DNA of 64,000 bases from Erigeron canadensis (Eukaryota; Streptophyta; Magnoliopsida; Asterales; Asteraceae). The translations under genes were made by a program, and so were the position numbers. Positions 12,401 through 25,220 of this stretch are shown piece by piece. Within the stretch, counting starts at the first letter, position 1; the number at the start of each line of letters is the position of its first letter. The notes under the pieces were generated by a model that was not told the origin of the DNA, ran no database searches, and saw only the letters and a list, made by a program, of their open reading frames with translations. The stretch lies in assembly GCF_010389155.1 (NCBI RefSeq), contig NC_057762.1, positions 7,861,513 to 7,925,512 on the forward strand, given 5' to 3'.

Positions 12401-12560
12401 TCACTATGTTCGTGAGTAGATCGAACTAGGTGAAATCAAATTACTCAAAGTTCACACAGATTTTAACTTAGCTGATTCTTTCACAAAAGCTTTGTCTAGG
12501 CCCAAGCTTGAAAGGCATGCCGAGGGCATAGGACTTAAATTAACTAGTTATTTCATGTAA
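9481..12560 (+). pseudogene. copia pol: protease, integrase, reverse transcriptase, RNase H (multiple breaks)
   Basis: Domains seen in order: aspartic protease (WVYDTGCGTHIC, DTG in place of the common DSG), GAG-pre-integrase with the HHCC zinc region, integrase core (HTDVCGPF, LDRGGEY and SERRNRTLLD as the D, D, E positions), reverse transcriptase (QMDVKTAFLNGYL and LYVDDILIIG) and RNase H (YCDAGF, SATESEY, DNTGA, ADSFTKAL). Breaks: frame change near 9588; TGA at 9993-9995 removing the first Cys of the zinc CX2C; small deletion with frameshift near 11120; TGA at 11404-11406; frame change about 11463-11490; frameshift in the A-run near 11936; TAG at 12369-12371 and 12417-12419. A G13-14 run (near 10832) marks the integrase-RT linker. 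No active polyprotein could be made. Confidence 0.92.
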
Positions 12561-13404
12561 ATCTGTTGTTTCAGTATTTGGATAAGGGATGTTAAACAAT
12601 TTATATTTTTTATAATGAAATAAAGTACTTGATATGTTTGATTTCATTCAATATTAAATTGTGTCATATATTTGCATGTTTGATATGTTTCATTTAATAT
12701 TTATATATTATTAAATATTCTAAATTTTTTATTGTCCATTGTCGATTAATTATATGAGAATATAATAAAAGACAAATGTGAGTGATTGGTTATATTCTTG
12801 GAATATGTAATGGATGGTTCCCACCAAACTCACATGATATTCATAGCGAATGCATATCGGACTACCCCACTAACGAATTATCACTTTATGGATCGTCGTC
12901 ATTAAGTGAAATTCGTAAATGGTTACTTTTATTGATCCTTTGACTTGAGATGCAAGTAGGTCAGCATGTATGAATCGCACTTACTAGATGTAGTTCTAAC
13001 TTCTAACTCACCTGAATAAGGGGGTACATAAAGGGCTATTTTCAGAAAGCGTCGTGAAGTATGATGACTGACACGTGTAGTCAATATAAGATTTGTTCCT
13101 TCAATTTAAAAGTTGAAGTATGATACCGTTTTGGCCGCCTCATTTGACTAATTAAGATGTTTGCATGGCCGTGCCCAAATAAATCCAGATGGTTCTCGAT
13201 TATATTTGGTAATCATTAATTAGTTATTGAATGAGAAACATAATCGTTAAATTATGAAATGACCTTGATCCATATTCATATTTAACAAAGGTATCGGAAC
13301 AAAGGGATAATAAATGCCTTAACCGTTTAAAACTATACTTAAATGTTTTTGGGAGCATTGGCGTGTTGCTAGACGCTAACCAATGTTATTACCTTCATTC
13401 GTTA

Positions 13405-13421
13405 CGAGCTCAAGTGGGAGC
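13405..13421 (+). promoter_or_regulatory. Polypurine tract of the copia element
   Basis: The purine-rich CAAGTGGGAGC lies directly upstream of the 3' LTR, where plus-strand DNA synthesis is primed. It is identified by position and composition. Confidence 0.7.
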
Positions 13422-14040
13422 TGTTAGAATATGATCACGTAAAATGAACGTATGTCCGAAAAGTATTTAAGCCTACGGGGTCACACCTCAACGTGAATGT
13501 AACTATAAATTAATTAATATATTAAAAGTAATTTATTAATTAATTTGATCACGAAAAACTAACGGAGGTCCGTTAAAAGAGTTAAAAGTTAACGGTACTT
13601 AACTAACGGACTTAACGGAGAAGAGTTGGAATTAGGAAACAATTAGGAAACCCCTCTAGAGTGTTCTAGGAGGGGACGGTCGACCAAGGGCTTCAAAAAC
13701 CCTAAACTTGGTCATCAAGTTTCCAAAACACTATAAATAGAGGCCTAAGTTAATTGTTTTCAACACACAATTGATTAGGTTTTCTAAAACCCTAAAAATC
13801 TCTTCTTCTCTCTCTCTCTCTTGGTTCGGTTCGTGATCAAGTACTAGCATACATACATTCCAACGTTGTGTGTGCAATCGTAGAGAGGTTTAATTCAAAC
13901 CTTCTTATTAAGGTTTCTTGCTTAATTCTCTCCAATTTAAGGTACACATTCTATACTTTGGTTAATTAATTAAACTACATAGATCTTGTCTTCCGTTGCG
14001 TGCTTTGTGATTTGTTTGATAATAGTTATATAACCCAACA
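13422..14040 (+). repeat. 3' LTR of the copia element
   Basis: The 619-bp repeat begins TGTTAGAATATG and ends AACCCAACA. It lacks the 77-bp segment present in the 5' LTR. It has the same TATA box (CTATAAATAG near 13731) and CT tract. Confidence 0.93.
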
Positions 14041-14045
14041 ATTTT

Positions 14046-14825
14046 TACATGGTTGACCAAATGTTTACCTGATGGCCTACAATATCAGGTTAAACTCTAT
14101 ATTTAATTTTATTTTTCCAGAAATTATCTTCATCATATTCATCAATTTTCCAGACGAAAATTGGATCCAGTATTTGATATTTGACAATCAGCCGGTATTT
14201 GATATTTGAGGACACTTAACCATACAATGGGAAAATCCTTGACATATAAACTACAAAATTTATATTATAAGTCGTTATAGGCAACGACGGAGCCACTATG
14301 GGGGCAGTGGGGTCAGCTGCCCCGCTCCAATTATGGTATAATGTAATTTTTCAATATTTAAAAGGTATATTTGTAATTTTTTTTTTCTAAAAGTAAGAAA
14401 AAATAAGTAGTAAATAAATACAAATGTTAACTTTTGGTTGTCATAGGCTTATTCTTTGAAAGTCATATTTAGGACTGCATCAGATTCTTTCAATAACATT
14501 TATTAATCTCAAATGCATCAAGTCCATCATCTTGAAAAAAAACACACTCACAAATGGGCAAATCAACATGGTTGCATCTCAAGTGCCAAGCCAATAAAAA
14601 AGAGACAACCATCACATCTCTCATAGCCAGTCTTTCAGTCCCTACTGGGCTTGCTAAAAACAACCATCGAAAAACACTCTTTGAGTAATATGTATTACAT
14701 AAATCAAAACCAAAACAGAATAACCAATTTTTTTAAAAATAATACAACAAAGAAAGTACCTGGTTAATTTTTCCTTCTTAAAAAAAAAGAAACTGCTGCT
14801 GCTTCTGCTTCTGCTTCTGCTTCTG

Positions 14826-14881
<56 letters not shown>

Positions 14882-15830
14882 TCGATGATAAATCCAAGAA
14901 TTTGTATCTGTGAATTAAGACAGATGATGATGAATATGAAGATTGAAGGGATATATGTTTATAAATAAAATCAGATTTTGGGGAGAAAATAAAGATTTGA
15001 GATTTGTGTTGGAAAAGCCTCCCCCTCTCTCTTCTGTCTGTCTCTTTTCTTTCTTCCCTTTTGTCCCGCCCAACTTTATTTTGTTAATAAGCCCACTTCC
15101 GCCCAAACAAACTTCAGCACACACACCATTTACGCCCCCACACACACTAAAAACATCACAAAATTACCTACAACTTGACATCATAAAACCTATGTGGAAG
15201 AGCTCTTTGGTTGACACCTCAAACTTGTAATGTCACATGAGTTTCCTCCTTTAATATGAAAGGGGGATTATTAGCACTAAATTGGAAACCTTGACTATTT
15301 GTGGACCTAACAACCCAATAATGTCTAAGACTTCAATATGCAATAAAAAACTAATACTCATGTACATTTCGCATTTGCTCGAAATGAACTCGAACACTAA
15401 TTTGCTTCCCAAAAGTTCATTGAGATCCGATGATTGAAATCAAATGATAAAATAGAAAGTTAACACAAACTGTTAAAGTTAGAGAAAATCGTATAGACCC
15501 AAATAATTACACTGAGTCACTGACATATTTCTTTTAAATTAACCACAAAGTATGATAGTATTTATTAAAAGAATAATTTTATAAATTACTTAATACATCG
15601 TTCATGGTTGGTTTGTAGTTTGTACATTGCTTAACTAAATCCAAACTCCAAACCATAGTCAAAACACCACCATCGTTATTAGGACGGCTTAATCAAACGG
15701 CCCACAAAATTTCCTTTTCTTCTCGCCCCAAATCTTAAAATAAATTAAAAAAAAAATAACAAAATAAAAAACACACACTCTCACTTACCTCGATTTTCTT
15801 CTCTTGTTTCTCTCTAAAATAAAACAGAGT
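14046..15830. other. Spacer with microsatellites and repeat fragments upstream of the bromodomain gene
   Basis: 14190-14275 matches the family B repeat. 14290-14330 is a short segment (GGGGCAGTGGGGTCAGCTGCCCC) of a type often seen near hAT-derived sequence. 14783-14880 is a compound microsatellite of about eight CTG/CTT units followed by about 18 GAT units. The stretch 15000-15130 is pyrimidine-rich. I see no gene. Confidence 0.6.
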
Positions 15831-16168
15831 CAGAGTTCATCTTTGCTTGCATTCATTCCGTACACCCATAATCTCATCAAGTAAAAATTTCATTAAATAT
15901 ATCTATTATTATAATCTTTTCGGTAAGATCACGCCTTTATTTTTATTTAATCTTTTTTTTTTCTTTATTTATTGTATTGCAATATTTTTGAATTCTAGAT
16001 ATCTAATCAAGTAAAAAGATTTTGTTTTATTTTACTTCATATTAGTTTTGTAATTACATAAGAATATTAATATTTAATTAATTGTGTAGTTTTAGTTTCT
16101 GAACAGACTTTAGTTATAATAATATGTTTAAAACCCTAATTTAAAGTTGATAGTAACTGAGAGAGATA

Positions 16169-19100
16169 ATGGCGAAGAAAGATAGGTTTCCGGATGGGTA
16201 TTCGGCGGGCGGGTTACCTCGGAACGAAGAATCCGGTTGTTCTGGACGTGATCATAATGAGACGACATCGGGTTATGAGAATCCGAGTGGTTTTAGGAAG
16301 AAATGGATTACGTTGAGTTCTGCGATGCAAGACGGGTTCAGTGTTCCTATTAGAAATGTGTCGTTGTCCACGTTAGCGGATTCTGAGAAAGATTTGTGGT
16401 TACTTAGGTTAAGGTCTGAACTTGATCAGGTTAGGACGTTTCAAAAATGTGTCGATGTGGATAGTAAGACGAACGTTGCAGTGGTGTCGTCTTCTAGTAA
16501 CGTTGTTGATGATGTGAGGGGTAATGTGCAAGGAAACCAAACGAAAGTGAGGAAATCGATAGAGCCAAAAACGCAGAAAGGAAGTGGTGGTAATCGAGGT
16601 GTTGGTTCAAGGTTTTTATCTGTAAATGAGCCGGTTTCTTCTGCTGTTGTGCCGGATACTTTTAGTTTGATTTTGAAGAAACAGTGTGAGACTTTGTTAA
16701 AGAAATTGATGACACATCAGCATGGTTGGGTGTTTAATACACCTGTTGATGTTGTTACTCTTAAAATTCCGGATTACTATACTGTCATTACGAAGCCAAT
16801 GGATTTTGGAACGATAAAAGAAAAACTTGGGTCCGGGGGTTATGACAGTCCGTATGAGTTTGCTTCTGATATCAGGCTAACTTTTTCCAATGCCAAGACG
16901 TATAATCCACCGGGAAATGATGTGCATATCATGGCAGATGTACTTAGTAAGTTTTTTGAGTTAAGATGGAAGCCTATTGAGAAGAAGTTAGTGGCTAATA
17001 ATAGTTCTCAACAAAAGCCGGTTCAAGAAGAGATTGATTTGGCTCCTACCAAGAAGAGAAAGATTAGCCCAGTACAACCAAACATATTGCCAGAGCCAGT
17101 TAAACCGGTGATGACCAATGACGAAAAGGTTAGGCTAAGTACGGATTTGGAAACTCATCTTTCAGATCTGTCGGCTAACATCATTGACTTTTTGAGGCGA
17201 CATAGTTCAAACAAGAATGAAGCTGGAGAAGATGAGATCGAGATTGAGATCGATAATCTTAGTAGTGAGACCTTGTTTGAATTACGTAAGATGTTGGATG
17301 ACCATATTCGCGAGAAACAGAATAGTGCGAAAGCAGAACCTTGTGTTATTGAGGTATCTGTGTTTTTCAATTCTTCATTTACAATACAAGATTATTAAAA
17401 AGATAACGAGATTACAAAATAATGATCATTTTTCTTTCGAGTGCAGCTTCTGAATGAACCGGGGCTTAGCAACTCAACTATGCAATTGTACAAAGGTATA
17501 GTTTTTATCTTAATAAACCTCCCATTACTGAACATTTGATTGCTGTATGTTAACAGCAGGTTTCCATTCTAATATATATTACAGGGAATGATCTTATGGA
17601 TGAAGATGTAGATGCTGCTGGGAATGAGCCTCCTGTTGCAAGTTGCCCCCCTGCTGATTTCGATAAAGGAACAAATGAAATTAACAACAAACAAGCTACT
17701 TCAGGTACCTCAAGTGGTAATTAGGTTATGTTCCGTATGTTGATTCGTGCTTTCATTAACCGTCCTCTTATAAATGATAGTTATGCTGTAGAGCTTTTAT
17801 ATGTTTACCCTAGAAGGCTAAAAGAGTCATTATTTTAATCCCAAAATTATTTCTTACTTTCCTTTAAGGTTTCTAGCTTAGATAGTTGAGTTCCAAAAAG
17901 TAGGTTTATGAAACTAAACTTCGAGTTATGGTCGTAACTTGTAAGGGATCAAACAGCCCTCATTAAACTTCACTACAATGATCACAAATCTGAGTGGACA
18001 CAATCCATAGGAAAGCGTGCCTTTCCAGGTAATGGGATTCTATGAAAGTTCTGGCGTTTATTTTCTGATAGAGATGCTATGTTCTGAGAATTTTTGGTTA
18101 ATTACATAATCATTTTGGTTCTTGCCATGAGTTTCCACATTATGAAATTTCTTACCATAGTTGAAGGACTATCATTAACATCTTTCGAAAACATTGACTT
18201 TGTATTTAAGGTTGTCTGGTATGATGTAATGAAGTATGGAATAAATACATGATTATGACAGAATTTTGTTTGATAGTATGGAACAGCATAAGTTATTACA
18301 CGAGGAATGTGATATTCTCAATAACGACCATTTTCTATCAATAGGGAGTCCTTACTTCTATTTCATTCCATCTTCTAATGAAAACATACTTACATAAGTA
18401 GCCTTCAAACTTCTCCACTACAGTACTTCCTAAAAAAAATCACATCATCACTTTCATTCATTTGCATCATGCTTTGATATTTTCTATTTATTTCATTTTC
18501 ATCGTTTTTTTATTAATATTTTTTTAAAGCTAACCTAATCGAAGTATAATACAGAGTAGTACATAATCTTATTTGAATAAGAGACGGATTTAAGTAAAGA
18601 AAATGATACAAGAATGTTGTTTGCCATCAAGCCAAACAGAACTTTACTTTCATTTTAATTGCATGTTCTTAGAAAGATGTTATAGGAATAACAGATGGTT
18701 AGGAAAATAGGACATCAGTTATGAACTTTTAGTCAAACAGAATACACTCAGTAGTAACTGTGTTAATGTTTGAATTTTGAAACAAATCTAACCATAGTAA
18801 ATGGTACATGTTGTAGTTTTGCTTTTAAACCGTCTATGAAAATGATTGTAAAGGATAAAGAGAAATCTAAGGTAGGGAAAAGGTTTGCAGGAAGGGAGGA
18901 AATATTCTTTAAAGAAATGCTTATGAAATCTACACTCAATGTTCATATTTCATAACATTGATGTTCAAGTCAGATCTAGTTGTATGTTGTCGTGTTAGGT
19001 TGCTGAAATTACACCTTATCAGTCTCTCTTGCAATTGGTTGAGTCATTATAATCTAGATAGTGAGTTCAAAAAAGCTGGCATGAGAACTTGAAAGCTCTT

Positions 19101-22100
19101 TATACACTTGCAGTAAGGTAGGAATCAAAGACTAAATGATGCCTTTTTTTTAATCTGTAGTTAGTTGAAACAAGCTTAGAACATATTGAAACTCTGCATC
19201 ATGTATAGGAATCAAAGATAGGTGAAATATGGTTTTAAAGGTGTTTTCCCTCCAAAATAGAGTGTTATTTCTTATTTTTGCCAACGAGACATGTCACTTA
19301 TTGTATTGTTGTTAATGTTGATTATTTTGCACTTTCTTTGCAAGGGAGTAATTTATAGTAGCAAGTGGCTAATATAATGGCTAAACTAAATTCTATTAGG
19401 TAACATCAAGACAAAGGAAAAAATGTTGAAGAATAACATGTATTTGCTGCTTTGCAGAACGTAACCCATGAACTTAAGAAACAGGTCGCCAGCTGCAGTG
19501 TATAGCTGGGATCTGTTTAACATTTAAAAATTTTACATGTTTGTTATGAATGTTATATCCAGAGTTTGGGACGTCTAAAATGCCTTCGAAGGCCTAAAGG
19601 TGGAATATTTATGTAAGATAAGATTAGTTTGATTTTCAAAACAGTATTCATTTTGCCAAATAATAGGAGTTCAATAGAACTGCAGACAAAAGAAGCATGA
19701 AAGTAATCAAATCTAACATTTATGAAGAAAAAGGAAACCAGAACAACAAAAAAAAAAGGTACAGGTGCCTTGTTGGACCATGAAAAACGTTGCCAGAAAA
19801 CTTTCTTAATGATTTATATCCTTTTTATGACAATATCTTCTAGGAAATTGCAAATGAAACTCTCCATATCTTTGTTTCTTCAATGGAGTTATGCGTAGTC
19901 GAATGGGATAGAAAGCATTTTCGTATCTTTCTTCGTTAGTCATTTGCTATTCTTTGACCAAGTGTTTTAGATTGTTTGATTCTTTGTGGTCTTGTCAAAT
20001 GTACTTTCGTTTAGATATTGATCTTTGCCTTGTTTGATAGCTGATTGTTTTTTGGCTTATCAGATTCAGAACCTATCAGGGCTTCTGAAAATGAACTAAA
20101 AGAGGTTAAAGCTTCTAGTTCAGTTGGTGGAGCGAAGGTATATCTTGACTTTTTATAATATTCTATGCGCCAATCAGTATGCAGTCTTAGATGGGTGGAA
20201 TTATGATCTTGTGTATATGGTCATTAATGCAGGAAACCGCTGATGCTGAAGTAGATTTGGGTCAGAAGACAGACACAACTTGTTCAGCTGAAAACAGTGA
20301 GTTTTAAACTACTGCTGAATAATTTATAATGACATGCGAGTCAAACTGTTCTTGTCTTTGTTTCTCTAATGGAACTTGACAAATTTAGAATCCGTTGGGT
20401 GCAATAGGAAGCATTTTTAGTTTTTTTTTTCCATTGATGAATTTTTTTTCTTTGAACCAACTTCCGTATATAACCTGATGGTTTTATGTAATATTAGGGC
20501 TTATTTGACCATGATTTTAGGTTGTTAGATTGTCTTTTAGTCATATCAAATGTGTTTTGGTTTTATTGTCAATCTTTACGTGTTTGATAGTTGACCGTTA
20601 TGTGATTTTTGCAGAGTCGAAGCCTAGCAGTGCTTCTGAAAATGAACTAAGAGGGGTTAAAGCTTCTAGTCCGTCTAGTGGAGCAACGGTACATCTGGGG
20701 TTACCTTTGTTCTTTTTATATTATACTTTGTGCAAGACAGTAGGCAATTATCATGTCATTCTCAAGATTCAATGCTATTCCTTTCACACCGCTGGCAAAT
20801 TCAACAATTTCCCCGGCTTGAATCTCGTTCAAGCCATAAACACATGCAATCCCATCTCCAACTGAGACCATCCGACCAATCTCATCCACTTGAAAATTCG
20901 TGTAAAAGATCTTTGTTTGGTGGAATCATAAAGCTTGTATGCCTAATATTTTGTATGTTTAATAATGCAGGAAATTAATGTCCTCCAAGTAGATTTGGGT
21001 CAAAAGACAGGCACTAGTTATTCAGCTGAAAATGGTGAGTTTAAACTACTGCTGATTGCTGAATAATACATAAGTATAAATAAATGATAGCGTGTGTGAA
21101 CAAAGTTTTGTTTACCTCTATTTTCTTACTAGTCACTCTAACGGTCGTTTGATACAACATGAATTTTAGGGTTGGTTGGTGCATCAGACAATGCTGAGCC
21201 CATTTCACAGCAGAAGTCGAACTCTAATGAATCAGATAACCACAAGGATGATGGTAGGCATTGCAGACGTAAACATTATGTGTTGTTTTCAGGTCATCTG
21301 TTACCATCATTCGTTATCAAAATGCAGGGGATAGTGCTCCAGATGAGAGGCAGGTTTCTCCAGATAAACGCTATAGAGCTGCTGTTTTGATAGGCCGATT
21401 TGCTGATACAATTCTGAAAGCACGAGAAAAGACACTTCACCAGGTTTGTTGTGAATTCGGTTGCTTTGGATTGTGCATTGTTTGTCCACCAATATTTATG
21501 TGATTGTATTGTTCGTTCAGGATGAAAGAGCAGACCCTGATAAACTGCGTCGTGAGAAAGAACAACTTGAAAATCAAAGGAGGAAAGGTAAGATGGAAGT
21601 TTATTTTGTTGATGTGTAACAAAAGTAATGAGCTTGTGAAAAGCAATTTACACATTTGATTTTTATTCATGACCAGAAAAAGCTAGATTGCAAGCAGAAG
21701 CCAAAGCAGCAGAAGAAGCTCGAAGGCGAGTTGAGGCTGAGGCTGCTGCAGAAGCAAAACGGAAGAGAGACCTTGAGAGGGAAGCAGCTCGTCAGGCTTT
21801 GTTGAAGGTATCACAATCACTATTTGTCTACCATTGTCAACTTATTATCTTCAAAACTTACCATTTGTTTTGATATCTAAGCGCGAACTATTTGTGTTGG
21901 ATGTAGGTTGAAGAGACGGTTGAGATCGACGAGACATCACGGTTTCTAAAAGACTTGGATATGCTGAGGACAGCAGACAATGACCAGCCGCTGCCAAGTT
22001 ACTTAGACGAGATAAGTCCTGAGCTAGAGTCACAAGATGGATTAGGCAGTTTTAAGTTTGGAGCAAGCAATCCACTAGAACAACTGGGTTTGTATATGAA

Positions 22101-22209
22101 GAGAGATGAACATGAAGAGGAGGAAGAAATCGAGTTAGAGCCAGTTAGTACTGTTGGAGATGAACCTGGGGTAATAAATAATGATGTGGAAGAAGGTGAA
22201 ATCAATTGA
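16169..22209 (+). CDS. GTE-type bromodomain + NET domain transcription factor (GTE8/9/10/12-like)
   Basis: Nuclear chromatin reader that binds acetylated histone tails. Twelve coding exons keep frame throughout: 16169-17353, 17447-17495, 17585-17704, 20064-20137, 20233-20296, 20615-20688, 20971-21034, 21170-21253, 21328-21443, 21521-21587, 21677-21807 and 21907-22209, giving about 776 residues. An alternative donor at 17717 would add 4. The bromodomain is about residues 160-270, with the acetyl-lysine-contacting Asn in YNPPGND (about residue 246). The NET domain is about 314-385 ([33 protein letters not shown]). A basic stretch TKKRKI between them may be a nuclear signal. The C-terminal part has an Ala/Glu/Arg-rich coiled coil in exon 11 and an acidic tail. 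ATG 16169 is the first in frame. Exons 4-5 and 6-7 are a tandem duplication. Confidence 0.94.
20040..21040 (+). repeat. Duplicated exon pair inside the GTE gene
   Basis: Exons 4 and 5 (74 and 64 nt) and exons 6 and 7 (74 and 64 nt) have the same lengths and phases and similar products ([14 protein letters not shown]... and [14 protein letters not shown]...; [15 protein letters not shown] and [15 protein letters not shown]). The introns before each pair also align (TGTTTGATAGTTGA type words). The unit is 138 nt of coding sequence in symmetric phase, so one copy adds 46 residues without breaking the frame. Confidence 0.92.
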
Positions 22210-23351
22210 TTTGATCGATGCTCATGTGTTTGGGTTACTGATGGTGTCTTTATATTTATGGAACTTGAAAGGAATTTTTGTTGTATACATGGTTGTTGGC
22301 AAGTGATGAGCTTCACGAAAGTAAAGAAAATGAGGCAAAGGATGGGGGAATGCATTTCTATGCGAAGTTGTGTTGTGTTGCGTCTTCCTTGTTAGCAATT
22401 GCGATGGTGACCCTCTGTTTCCGTTCTACCAATATATCAACGTACATAAAGCACTTATATAAAACTTAAAAAGTGTTTGACATTTATTCCCTCTACATTT
22501 TAAAGCTTAAACAACCAATATGCTTATGAAGAACTAAAAATTAGACTTGCAAAGCGATGACATCTACATAAATGCAAGGCGTCTTTTCTTTCTTGTGTCA
22601 ATGCACGAATTAATGTTGCACTACTTATTCACTTTCATCAAAGTGAAAGCAAAAAAAAAAAAAAGATATTTAGTTTTGCAAAATATGTAACAAACCAGTG
22701 CTTACAAAGAGTGGCACGCTCCCACTTAATGATGTAAGCAGATGTCGCGGTTTCAACCTTCAAAACTAAGGCAATACTATTTTTTCTTCTTCTTCCTTTT
22801 TTCTTTTAATGGCTTTAAGATAGTAATGTAACTGTACTTATTTTCCACTTTTCTTTTCTTCATTTCCTCGTTCCTTGATTACCCTAATTGATGGTAAGGA
22901 AGAACGAGAGTAAGGGGTGTAGGCTTTTTAAGAAGAGGAAAGAACCTCAGTGTTCTTTAAAATCGACTAGAACACGTAGGTAGATGAAAATGAATAGGAT
23001 GAACAAGGAGGTTAATTGTTTCTTATTCTTTTACACCATTCACCTGCATTCTTCTCTTTTTTCTTTTTTTTTTTTTTTTTTGTGTGTCCGTTAGAGCTAT
23101 TCACTATGGCATTTATAGTTTGTATGTGGATCGTCGTTGCGAAAGTGGTTTTATGATATTTGATAGTTAAGAGGCAATTATATAGCTGCTATTAATTGAA
23201 TTGTATAAGATATTATTTGGATGTGTCGTTATTGTTGAGCTCCTTATGAACTCCAGAAGGCGAACCCAAACACTGCTTAACATCTTTACTCAGTTGGTCA
23301 CATCCCAGTATCCTACCATGTCATCATACTTAAAAGTTAAAACAACATATA
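22210..23351. other. GTE 3' UTR and intergenic spacer
   Basis: The first 250 bases probably hold the 3' UTR. Poly-A and poly-T runs occur at 22653-22665 and 23060-23080. I see no gene or clear element. Confidence 0.5.
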
Positions 23352-23355
23352 TCTA

Positions 23356-23399
<44 letters not shown>

Positions 23400-24159
23400 T
23401 AGGAGTCCTAAGCCATAATCAACTTTAAACTATCTTAAAACATTGTCATGTAGGATTTTATCCCGCGTGGCATCTCCATGTTTTTTTACAACATTTATAA
23501 TACATAAATAAATAAAATTAGATTAAGAAATTTGGCAACAAAATTTTAATCCCAATTAAATATAACAACATATTAAGAATAAATCAAAGAAATTATCTAT
23601 CTTATATAAAATTACGTACAAATATCATAAAGAAGAGTATTTATTTTTATATCCATAATTACAAATAAATTGTTGCTTAAATAATATTACAAAACTATAA
23701 AAAGAGTATTTATTTTTATATCCATAATTATAAATGAATTGTTGCTTAAATAATATTACTAAACTATAAAAATAAGAACATCTACCGCAATTTTGTTTTC
23801 CTGTGCTTACATATCTAACTTCACAGATAAATTACTTTTTAATATATTTCTTAATTATGTTTTCGCGTTTTGTGGTCTTGCAGCTATTTAAATAAATAAG
23901 AATATAAAATATATATAATATAAGACTTTTTTAGAAGAAAGATTTGTTGCATTTTTTTGTACATATACATATTTATCTATTTGTAGAGATATAAAACGAT
24001 TACGAGATGATGTGTTTGGTAGTAATTATATTATTCTGGAGTTAAACGTCATTTTCCTTCTTCACATCCGCTCACTCAATCGTAATGTTTATAAATATTC
24101 ATTCTTTTACTAATTATTATTATTATTGTTATTGTTATTATTTATTTTTACTTTATTTT

Positions 24160-24330
24160 GGAATGGCATTCTAATCTACTCTTACTTCTAAATCACACGC
24201 ATGCCTGGGATGAAACCCGGGACTCTCATAAAATCCCTATTAATCCACCCCCACAAATGTGAGAAGTAAGATGCGAACCCAGGTGGATCCCCCCAAGGTC
24301 AAAGATATTACCAATGGACCACCAACCCCC
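24160..24330 (-). mobile_element. SINE, family A
   Basis: On the - strand it has an A box (TGGTCCATTGG), a B box region (GGTTCGCATC) and the family 3' half (GGGTTTCATCCCAGGC, ending AGAAGTAAGAGTAGATTAG). The layout matches the CYC1-intron copy, with an extra GTGGGGGTGGATTAATAG segment in common. Confidence 0.75.
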
Positions 24331-24431
24331 GATTATAATTGTTATTATTTTTTATTATTGTTATTATTTTTGAACAGCGAGTTAGTAATTAGTAGTTAGC
24401 ATTCAAGACACCACAGTAACATCTAATTGGG

Positions 24432-24515
24432 CAGTATGCGGTGCTCGAACCACGCATGCCTGGGATGGAACCCAGGACTCTCGAAACCCCCCTAATAATC
24501 CACCTCTACTATTAA
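24432..24515 (-). mobile_element. SINE fragment, family A (3' part)
   Basis: It shares GCATGCCTGGGATG, AACCCAGGACTCTC and CCCTAATAATCCACC with the neighbouring family A copy. The tRNA-like head is missing or reduced to GTGCTCGAACC. Confidence 0.6.
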
Positions 24516-25102
24516 AACTATATTTTATTTTCATACGTATACATCATAAAAAATGTTTAAAGTAGTTTTTCTCTCAATTTTGTCGATATTAATTCTTTTT
24601 GTTCCCTTACAATATGAAAGTTAATTGTTTATCATGCGTTACATTTTTTTCTCTTACTTTTCTTAATTGATTAGCCATGGGCATCTAATCTGGTTTTACA
24701 TATTGTATAATCACTTATATATTTAGAGTTTGCTTCTAAATATAATATTTTCATAAGTTACCTTTTGGTTCAACATAATTATAGTAGACATCGTTATATA
24801 ATTTTCAATTATGAAATAAACTACACAATAAAATTATGCTAACTAAACTAATTTTTTGGTTATCAGTATCAATATTATAAACTTTAAAATATTAATTCAA
24901 TAACCGCACAATGTGCGGGTAACAAACCTAGTATTATATGTAAATTTAAGAATCTAAAGAGTGATTCATACCATTAATTTTGATTGCTTATTTGCCTTGG
25001 CAGTGGAGAAGATTTTGATGAATAAGGTAAGTATCTCACAAAGCTACGAGAAATATTCATTTTTGTTATTTATAGTAACATCAGCACAACGTATTATATA
25101 TA

Positions 25103-25184
25103 TGGGAAATGCTAAATACAGTCCTAAGGGCGGTATTTAACGTGCATTAAACAATTTGTACTTTCCATATTAAAAGTTCACCCC

Positions 25185-25187
<3 letters not shown>
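25103..25187. mobile_element. Short TA-flanked repeat, unit 1 of an array
   Basis: It starts GGGAAATGCTAAATACAGTC after a TATATATA run and ends before the TA run at 25188-25216. It has no coding content. It is the first of five inserts separated by TA microsatellites up to 27355. Confidence 0.4.

Positions 25188-25216
<29 letters not shown>

Positions 25217-25220
<4 letters not shown>

Larger units (their letters stand above)
6416..14040 (+). mobile_element. Ty1/copia LTR retrotransposon, 7.6 kb, decayed coding region
   Basis: Both ends are exact. The 5-bp target duplication ATTTT lies at 6411-6415 and 14041-14045, and the LTRs run TG...CA. Order is 5' LTR, untranslated leader, gag, protease, integrase, reverse transcriptase and RNase H, then a polypurine tract and the 3' LTR. 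The order integrase before reverse transcriptase places it in copia. Aligned LTR parts differ at only a few bases, apart from a 77-bp gap and a non-matching 5' LTR end, while gag-pol carries at least five stops and several frameshifts. It therefore probably moved using proteins supplied by another element. Confidence 0.95.
23352..24931 (+). mobile_element. Non-autonomous Helitron-type element, about 1.58 kb
   Basis: The 3' end is characteristic: hairpin CCGCACAATGTGCGG, then GTAACAAAC and terminal CTAG followed by host T. A plausible 5' end is A/TCTATC at 23351-23352, next to a TA microsatellite and AATAGGAGTCC. It has no coding sequence. It has itself received SINE insertions (24160-24330, 24432-24515). 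The 3' end is firm; the 5' end is a best guess. Confidence 0.65.

Noticed and set aside
14783..14880. Poly-amino-acid coding exon in the CTG/GAT microsatellite
   Set aside because: No splice context or extended frame; it reads as an intergenic microsatellite.
21955..22355. Overlapping - strand frame across the GTE last exon
   Set aside because: It is the complement of a real exon, with no family match.
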